From: Paenibacillus phytorum
GTDB lineage: Bacteria > Bacillota > Bacilli > Paenibacillales > NBRC-103111
DNA: 64,000 bases
Assembly (NCBI RefSeq): GCF_013141715.1
Contig: NZ_WHOA01000030.1
Span: 1 to 64,000, forward strand
Direction of reading: 5' to 3'
Shown here: positions 58,317-64,000 of the stretch, piece after piece
Position numbering within the stretch: position 1 is the first letter of the stretch
How the letters are laid out: every line of letters starts with the position of its first letter
Program-made: the position numbers and the translations under genes
The notes under the pieces: generated by a model
What the model saw: the letters and a program-made list of their open reading frames with translations, nothing else
What the model was told of the DNA's origin: nothing
Databases searched by the model: none

Positions 58317-59826
58317 GATGATGTCCTCCTCCGCCGTCTTTGCGATCTGCCACTAGCTTCTCCATGCGGGCTTTCATCACGGAATCAAGTTCAGGGAAGG
58401 TGCCTTCTAATCCCTGCTCGATGTCCTTCCATGATTCACGGAACGTCTTCTTCGCCATGCTTGGCGCATAGCGGTAGGAATTCCAACCTTTTAACGGACC
58501 TATCTTCGCTTTGATATGACCATCGCGAACTAACAATTTCTGCCCAATGCGGCCGAGTTTAATTAACGCTTTAACCCGCTTCGCGTCGGACATCAAGAAA
58601 TTAAAGCCCTTCATGCCGACCTTCTCAACAAAATCCGTCGCCCCGCGTTCTACTTTGCGTTGACGGAGATAAATGAGCATATCATGCAGTGGGATCTTCA
58701 CTGGGCATGCCTCATAGCAGGCACCGCACAGGCTCGAAGCACTCGCAATATCGTCCCATTGGTCGACGTTTTTGTTAAGGGCAGGCGTAAGCACAGCGCC
58801 GATCGGACCACTATACACACCGCCATAAGCGTGGCCGCCGATGTGACGGTAAACCGGGCAAGCGTTTAAGCATGCACCACAGCGAATACAGTTCAGCAAT
58901 TCCTGGAATTGCGGATCTCCAAGCTGCAAGGAACGTCCATTATCCAAAATAATGACGTGCATTTCTTCCGGTCCATCGCCGTCCTGCTCCCGCTTCGGTC
59001 CAGAAATCACAGACATATACACCGTGAGCTTTTGTCCTGTAGCCGAACGCGGCAGCAAGGTCGCCATCACTTCGAGATCGTCTAAAGTTGGAATGATTCG
59101 CTCCATGCCCATGAAGGTAATTTGAGTCTTAGGGATGGTACTAACCATCCGCGCATTGCCTTCATTTTCGAAAAGAACGATAGACCCCGTATCCGCAATT
59201 GCAAAATTACAGCCCGTCATCCCAATGTCGGCTTCAAGGAACTTCTCACGCAGCTTCCTTCTTACATAGCCAGCCAATATACCCGTGTCCGGCTCAAGCT
59301 TCTCGCCTGCATCCTCAGAAAGCAGATCGGCGATCTGATAGCGATTTTTGTGAATCGCAGGAATAATAATATGCGAAGGCGTCTCGCCTGCCAGCTGAAT
59401 AATATATTCGCCAAGGTCCGTTTCAATCGCCTCGACACCGATTTGCTCAAGCGCATGGTTGATATGCAATTCTTCGGAAACCATCGACTTGGACTTTACT
59501 ACACTTTTCGCCTTCTTATGCTCGGCGATTTGCATCGTCAAACGAACAGCGTCAGCTGCATCGGCTGCGAAGTGAACGTGTACGCCCTGCGCTCTCGCAT
59601 TTTCAACGAATTTGCCAAGATAGTAGTCCAAGTGTGCAATCGTATGCAGCCTAATTTGCCTGCCTCGCTCACGCCACTCTTCCCAGTTCCCATGCTCTTC
59701 AGTCGCAGCTAGCTTTCCGTTCTTCAGCCGTTCGGTCGTGAACTTAACCGCATTGCGAAGAAAGTCATTGTTCAGCGCGACCTTGGATCTTTCCTTGACG
59801 GTCCCAGTAGGTTTATGATCGCTCAT
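58309..59826 (-). CDS. lutB: lactate utilization iron-sulfur protein B
   Basis: The 505-aa protein has a LUD-type N-terminal half (AEHKKAKSVVKSKSMVSEELHINHAL, DIGMTGCNFAIADTGSIVLFENEGNARM), then two 4Fe-4S cluster motifs (CIRCGACLNACPVYR and CGACYEACPVKIP), and a His/Gly-rich C-terminal tip (GGGGHHHG). It carries electrons in L-lactate oxidation together with LutA and LutC. The start overlaps the lutA stop by 14 bases. Confidence 0.96.
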   Translation of the reverse strand: MSDHKPTGTVKERSKVALNNDFLRNAVKFTTERLKNGKLAATEEHGNWEEWRERGRQIRLHTIAHLDYYLGKFVENARAQGVHVHFAADAADAVRLTMQIAEHKKAKSVVKSKSMVSEELHINHALEQIGVEAIETDLGEYIIQLAGETPSHIIIPAIHKNRYQIADLLSEDAGEKLEPDTGILAGYVRRKLREKFLEADIGMTGCNFAIADTGSIVLFENEGNARMVSTIPKTQITFMGMERIIPTLDDLEVMATLLPRSATGQKLTVYMSVISGPKREQDGDGPEEMHVIILDNGRSLQLGDPQFQELLNCIRCGACLNACPVYRHIGGHAYGGVYSGPIGAVLTPALNKNVDQWDDIASASSLCGACYEACPVKIPLHDMLIYLRQRKVERGATDFVEKVGMKGFNFLMSDAKRVKALIKLGRIGQKLLVRDGHIKAKIGPLKGWNSYRYAPSMAKKTFRESWKDIEQGLEGTFPELDSVMKARMEKLVADRKDGGGGHHHG

Positions 59827-60556
59827 GCGCCAGCTTCACTCCCTCGGCCAGTAATTCCGCTAGATGCATGACCTTCACGGGTTTTCCACGGTAGGATAAA
59901 TTGCCTGCAATATTCATTAAACATCCCATATCCAGTCCAACAAGTACTTCTGCTTCTGTTTCCAGCACATGATCCGATTTTTCGGATACCATAGCACCTG
60001 AAATATCGCACATTTTCACTGCAAAAGTTCCGCCAAACCCACAACAGTCCTCTGCATGTGGAAGGGGAACCAACTCCAAGTCACGAATATTTTGCATCAG
60101 CTGCATCGGTTCCTCTTTGACACCTAACAGTCGGCTGCCGTGGCAGGACGGATGATAGGTCACTTTGTGCGGGAACACGGCCCCCAAATCCGTAACGCCC
60201 AATACTTGCACGAGGAACTGTGTGAATTCATATGTTTTTTCTACTAATCGGTTAGCTCTCGCTAGATTGATAGGGTCATTTTCAAAAAGCTTCGGATAAT
60301 AATGATGAATCATACTTGTGCATGAACCCGAAGGTGATATCACGAAATCACTGTCTTCAAACGCTTGAAGCAGTGTCAACGCGGAACCTCGCGCCTCATC
60401 CCAATAGCCACTATTGAAGGCTGGTTGACCGCAGCATGTCTGAGTCGCAGGGAAGTCTAGCTTGACTCCATATTTTGCAAGTAAATGAACCATAGACTCA
60501 CCAACCTTGGGGTAAACAAGGTCGCTTAAGCACGTAATGAATAAGGATACTTTCAT
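59813..60556 (-). CDS. lutA: lactate utilization protein A (CCG-domain iron-sulfur protein)
   Basis: The 247-aa protein has two cysteine-rich CCG domains: TCCGQPAFNSGY in the first half and HAEDCCGFGGTFAVKM in the second, with SPSGSCTSMIHHYY and YHPSCHGSRLLG between them. It forms the LutABC L-lactate dehydrogenase complex and starts the operon. GGGAG precedes the ATG. The gene upstream is the DeoR-type regulator of the rha cluster, 109 bases away. Confidence 0.95.
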   Translation of the reverse strand: MKVSLFITCLSDLVYPKVGESMVHLLAKYGVKLDFPATQTCCGQPAFNSGYWDEARGSALTLLQAFEDSDFVISPSGSCTSMIHHYYPKLFENDPINLARANRLVEKTYEFTQFLVQVLGVTDLGAVFPHKVTYHPSCHGSRLLGVKEEPMQLMQNIRDLELVPLPHAEDCCGFGGTFAVKMCDISGAMVSEKSDHVLETEAEVLVGLDMGCLMNIAGNLSYRGKPVKVMHLAELLAEGVKLAHERS

Positions 60557-60665
60557 GATTGCAGCTAACTCCCTTCCTTAATCGTTCCCTCCTCAGAGGT
60601 ATTTGGTTATACAAAAAACCATCCTCAGTAGAGAGAACATACTGGTGATGGGAGGAACATCATTT

Positions 60666-61433
60666 TTAACCTTTATCTAATTGGAGGACGTGCACACCTT
60701 TATCCCGAATCTGGTCCACATCATCCTTGTTTGTTTGCCCGTCTGTAATCAAGTGCTTAATTTCGGGCCAGCCGGCTACTTGCGTCAAAGATTGCATGCC
60801 GAATTTACTATGGTCAGCAAGCAGGTACGTTTCATCAGCGATACTGATCATTTTGCGTTTAATAAGCGCTTGCAGCTCGTTGGATTCGCTAATTCCACGT
60901 TGGATATGAACCCCTTTACATGACAAGAACAGCTTATGAACGTGATACATATCTAAGGATCTTTCCGCAAGTGGTCCTACATAGGACAACGATTTTGGCG
61001 AAAGGAGTCCACCTGTAGATATGACCTGAATTTTCTCCTTACCGCTCACCTCAAGCGCAACCTTCATCGAGTTCGTGATGATCGTCAGTGGCATATCGGG
61101 AATAATTTTGGCCATATACCAAGCCGTTGTACTTGCATCTAAAATGATCCGATCATGCTCCCGAATATGCGATACCGCTTCCTTCGCGATGCTGTTCTTG
61201 AAATCCGACTGCGCCGTTTCCCTTTCCATGAAAGGGACTTCCGACTGCGCTTCCTTCACACTAACAGCGCCGCCATGGCTGCGCATCAGCTTGCCTTCGC
61301 TTTCTAACCGATCCAAATCACGTCGTATCGTTTCTTCCGTTACTTGACACAGCTCGCTGAGTTCCGTTACGCGAATACTTCCTCTTTCATTCACCAACTG
61401 AACGATTCTCTGCCATCTTTCCGCTACCAGCAT
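60666..61433 (-). CDS. DeoR-family transcriptional regulator of the rhamnose cluster
   Basis: The 255-aa protein has an N-terminal winged helix typical of DeoR/GlpR proteins (ERWQRIVQLVNERGSIRVTELSELCQVTEETIRRDLDRLESEGKLMRSHGGAV) and a C-terminal ISOCOT sugar-phosphate sensor domain (DASTTAWYMAKIIP, SNSMKVALEVSG, GLLSPKSLSYVGP, ADHSKFGMQS). It begins ten bases after rhaB, so it is part of the rha operon and most likely represses it, with rhamnulose 1-phosphate or a related compound as inducer. Effector and target are inferences. Confidence 0.9.
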   Translation of the reverse strand: MLVAERWQRIVQLVNERGSIRVTELSELCQVTEETIRRDLDRLESEGKLMRSHGGAVSVKEAQSEVPFMERETAQSDFKNSIAKEAVSHIREHDRIILDASTTAWYMAKIIPDMPLTIITNSMKVALEVSGKEKIQVISTGGLLSPKSLSYVGPLAERSLDMYHVHKLFLSCKGVHIQRGISESNELQALIKRKMISIADETYLLADHSKFGMQSLTQVAGWPEIKHLITDGQTNKDDVDQIRDKGVHVLQLDKG

Positions 61434-61442
61434 CGTATTCCC

Positions 61443-62942
61443 TCATTTCACCGTCGATCGGGACGCCACCTGACAAAATGCTGCATACGCTGCCTGCCAA
61501 CCCGCTCCATCCTGAGGGAGGTACGTTTTGACCGGGAACGAATTCCGAATCAGCTTTCTGGCTTCGCGCAAATTCGCGATATACCCTAGTGATATCCATT
61601 GTACTACAAGGTTACCTAAGGCACTACCCTCAACAGGACCCGCCCAAACCTCGCGCTGTGTAGCATTTGACGTGAATTGACAAAGCAACTCGTTCTGGAT
61701 GCCGCCACCAACGATGTGAAGACCTTGATACTTCTTCCCCGATAGCTGTTCCGTTCTTTCTAAAATAAATCGATACTTCAAAGCCAAGCTTTCCAACATA
61801 CAACGAACAATTTCACCTTCCGTTTGCGGTACAACCTGATCCGTTTCCCGGCAGTATTGCTGAATTTGCTTCGGCATATGCTCAGGATTCAAGAACATGT
61901 CATCATCCGGATCAATGAAGCATTGGAAAGGCTTCACCTGTTCGGCAAGCTTCACTAACTCAGCAAAGCTGATATTTTTGCCTTCTTTATCCCATGTACG
62001 CTTACATTCCTGAATTAACCAAAGACCCATGATGTTTTTCAGCAAACGGTTCGTCCCATAAACGCCGCCTTCATTGGTGAAATTCCAAACTAATGCCTGT
62101 TCACTTAGCACCGGCGCCAACGTCTCAGTTCCGAGCAGTGACCAAGTACCGCAGCTTAAGAAAGCGAAATCTTCTTCTAAAGCGGGAACCGCGACAACAG
62201 CAGATGCTGTATCATGCTCGCCTACGGCAATGACAGGAATCGAAGGAACATCAAGATCATCACAAATCTCTTTGGTTAAGGCACCAACTCTAGTCCCTGA
62301 CGAAACCGGTTTCAGTAATAACTCACCAGGAAGGCCAAGCTGATCTATGAGCTCCGTGTCCCACGTCTGCGTTGTTGCATTAAACAGCTGTGTCGTTGTG
62401 GAATTGGTGTACTCGCTGTGTTTTTCTCCCGTTAAGAAGTATCTGAGCAAGTCAGGAATCATCAAGAACGTATCTGCACGCTGCAGAAGCTCTGGATTTC
62501 TTTCTTTTAACGCATATAGTTGAAAAATCGAATTAAATTGAAGGAACTGAAGACCTGTTTTGGCATACAGCTTTTCACGACCAACAAGATCAATGACCTT
62601 ATCCATGACATGATCCGTCTGATGGTCCCGATAGTGGTAGGGATTACCGAGAAGCTCACCATTTGCTGCAAGCAGACCGAAATCTACTGCCCATGAGTCT
62701 ATCGCCAGGCTTTCGATATCCGTATAACCCAGATGCTTCATCTGTAAAATACCTTGTTTCAATTCATGAAACAATCTCAAAATGTCCCAATGAAGGTGGT
62801 TTCCCACCTTCACTGGATCATTCGAGAAGCGGTGAATTTCCTCGATCGTAACGATGCCCGCTTCGGAATCAAGTCGTCCGACGATCGCTCTGCCGCTGCT
62901 TGCTCCCAAATCAAAGGCCAGTACGCAGGAGGGCTTACTCAC
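61443..62942 (-). CDS. rhaB: rhamnulokinase
   Basis: This 499-aa FGGY-family sugar kinase has the RhaB start (VLAFDLGASSGRAIVG, phosphate 1 loop), IDSWAVDFGLL, GEHDTASAVVAVP, FLSCGTWSLLGTE and LHIVGGGIQNELLCQFTSNATQREVWAGPVEGSALGN. It phosphorylates L-rhamnulose to rhamnulose 1-phosphate. The ATG overlaps the rhaI stop by four bases. Confidence 0.95.
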   Translation of the reverse strand: MSKPSCVLAFDLGASSGRAIVGRLDSEAGIVTIEEIHRFSNDPVKVGNHLHWDILRLFHELKQGILQMKHLGYTDIESLAIDSWAVDFGLLAANGELLGNPYHYRDHQTDHVMDKVIDLVGREKLYAKTGLQFLQFNSIFQLYALKERNPELLQRADTFLMIPDLLRYFLTGEKHSEYTNSTTTQLFNATTQTWDTELIDQLGLPGELLLKPVSSGTRVGALTKEICDDLDVPSIPVIAVGEHDTASAVVAVPALEEDFAFLSCGTWSLLGTETLAPVLSEQALVWNFTNEGGVYGTNRLLKNIMGLWLIQECKRTWDKEGKNISFAELVKLAEQVKPFQCFIDPDDDMFLNPEHMPKQIQQYCRETDQVVPQTEGEIVRCMLESLALKYRFILERTEQLSGKKYQGLHIVGGGIQNELLCQFTSNATQREVWAGPVEGSALGNLVVQWISLGYIANLREARKLIRNSFPVKTYLPQDGAGWQAAYAAFCQVASRSTVK

Positions 62943-64000
62943 CAGCTGGCACCGCCTTTGCCACGAGCATTAATGCTTTCGTCGTAGCCGCTTTCTAGGT
63001 AAGCTTTCATCGGATCTACGGGTACACCGATCTCTTCACGAACGGCTTGCAGAAGCGGAGTCACGTCGAATTCGAATGCCTTACGGACTGCATCTTCTGC
63101 ACCTAGAACGTCCTGACGTTCTTGAGCGTCTCTAACTTCATCGAGGTTGATCAACAAAGCTTTTGCATACTGTGTTTGAACGTTAAGCACGGAACGCAGC
63201 ATCGCTGGAATCTTACGCTCGATATTGTGGCTTTGATCGATCATATAGGCAATATTGTCAGCAGCCTGACGGATTTGTGGATTTTTATCGTTCGCTGCAT
63301 CAATGATTTGGTAAAAAATCAGGAACAATTCATACGGATTTACCGAGCCAACGATCAGATCATCATCCCCATATTTGCGGGAGTTGAAGTGGAAGCCGCC
63401 CAGTTTATTTTCATCTAACAAATAAGTCACGATATGCTCAATGTTCGTTCCTTGCGGGTGATGCCCCGTATCAACTAACACTTCAGCTTGTGGCCCCAAT
63501 TTGTTCGCCAAATTGAATGCCATTCCCCAGTCCGCTAGATCCGTGTGATAAAACGCAGGCTCATAGAACTTGTATTCAATCAGCATACGCATGTTTGGCG
63601 TCATTGCTCCGTACATTTCTTTAAGCGCTTCATACATCCATGTTTTACGAGCTCGAATATCGACTTGTCCAGGGTAGTTGGAACCGTCTGCGAACCATAG
63701 GCTAAACACATCAGAACCTACAGTCTTAGCAATGTCCACACACTCTAGCAAATGATCCGTCGCTTTGCGGCGAATAGCTTCGTTAGAATTCGTCACACTA
63801 CCAAAGATGTAATCATCCTCTTGAAAAAGGTTAGGGTTTACAGCTCCGATAGAAACACCGAGATCAGCTGCATGCTGTTTAAGCTTTGCGTAATCGTCCA
63901 CTTTGTCCCAAGGAATATGGATCGCAACCGACGGGCAAGCACCCGTCAATTTGTGAACCTGTGCAGCATCCTCGAATTTCTCGAAAGGATTGCGCGGCAC
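62939..64000 (-). CDS. rhaI: L-rhamnose isomerase (RhaI type), 5' end outside the window
   Basis: 353 codons are visible up to the window edge; the family has about 420 residues, so roughly the first 60-70 are missing. The visible part has VAIHIPWDKVDDYAKLK, LWFADGSNYPGQ, EYKFYEPAFYHTDLADWG, EVLVDTGHHPQGTNIEHIV, GGFHFNSRKYGDDDL and MIDQSHNIE, which hold the metal ligands (Glu, Asp, His) of the Pseudomonas stutzeri RhaI type TIM-barrel isomerase, rather than the E. coli RhaA type. It converts L-rhamnose to L-rhamnulose. First visible gene of the rha operon; further rha genes probably lie beyond the edge. Confidence 0.93.
   Translation of the reverse strand: MPRNPFEKFEDAAQVHKLTGACPSVAIHIPWDKVDDYAKLKQHAADLGVSIGAVNPNLFQEDDYIFGSVTNSNEAIRRKATDHLLECVDIAKTVGSDVFSLWFADGSNYPGQVDIRARKTWMYEALKEMYGAMTPNMRMLIEYKFYEPAFYHTDLADWGMAFNLANKLGPQAEVLVDTGHHPQGTNIEHIVTYLLDENKLGGFHFNSRKYGDDDLIVGSVNPYELFLIFYQIIDAANDKNPQIRQAADNIAYMIDQSHNIERKIPAMLRSVLNVQTQYAKALLINLDEVRDAQERQDVLGAEDAVRKAFEFDVTPLLQAVREEIGVPVDPMKAYLESGYDESINARGKGGASW

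Overview
The window looks like chromosomal DNA of a motile, endospore-forming Firmicute of the Paenibacillaceae, probably Paenibacillus or a close relative. The pointers are an alpha/beta-type small acid-soluble spore protein, YtaF, the polA-mutM-ytaF-coaE/nrdR gene order known from Bacilli, YesM/YesN-type two-component systems paired with lipoprotein sugar importers, strong AGGAGG ribosome binding sites, several TTG/GTG starts, and CIRCE, cre-like and PhoP-box-like sites of the Bacillus type. I see no rRNA, tRNA, CRISPR array, prophage or transposase gene.

Layout. 1-3.9 kb: small orphan genes (a His-rich protein, a CBO0543-type membrane protein, a 73-aa protein), a secreted alginate-lyase-like protein with a stalk domain, and the remnant of a VOC protein. 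3.97-18.3 kb: two complete but differently arranged carbohydrate-import modules side by side, each with two permeases, one lipoprotein binding protein, a YesM-like kinase and a YesN-like regulator, and neither with an ATPase. 18.6-24.1 kb: accessory genes (a TerD-vWA fusion, MCP and HxlR remnants, an SDR, an MmcQ/YjbR protein, an alpha/beta hydrolase with a TetR regulator). 24.2-34 kb: htpG behind a sigma-A promoter and a CIRCE operator, a cyclic-di-GMP-I riboswitch in front of a 63-aa orphan gene, nrdR, a spore protein gene, and the core block polA-mutM-ytaF-coaE-transglycosylase, interrupted by a 111-bp tandem repeat.

34.1-49.4 kb: a HAD protein with altered catalytic motifs, an EAL-CBS-GGDEF protein, a REC-PAS-histidine kinase, the phosphate system pstSCAB-phoU, a divergent chemoreceptor gene that appears to have its own PhoP box, a metallo-hydrolase, motAB, a MarR regulator and an aldo/keto reductase. 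49.5-56.8 kb: a mannitol PTS operon mtlA-mtlR-mtlF-mtlD that continues into its own Enzyme I and HPr genes, with a cre site in front. 56.8-57.6 kb: a gene-free spacer with repeated palindromes and a G-poor low-complexity tract. 57.6-64 kb: lutABC (L-lactate oxidation) next to rhaI-rhaB-DeoR regulator (L-rhamnose catabolism); rhaI runs off the window edge.

The main theme is carbon scavenging (oligosaccharides, mannitol, rhamnose, lactate) together with phosphate acquisition and cyclic-di-GMP and chemotaxis signalling. The observations most worth following up are the riboswitch-controlled 63-aa gene, the paired PhoP boxes between pstS and a chemoreceptor gene, the CIRCE control of htpG, and the repeat families around 31 kb and 57 kb.
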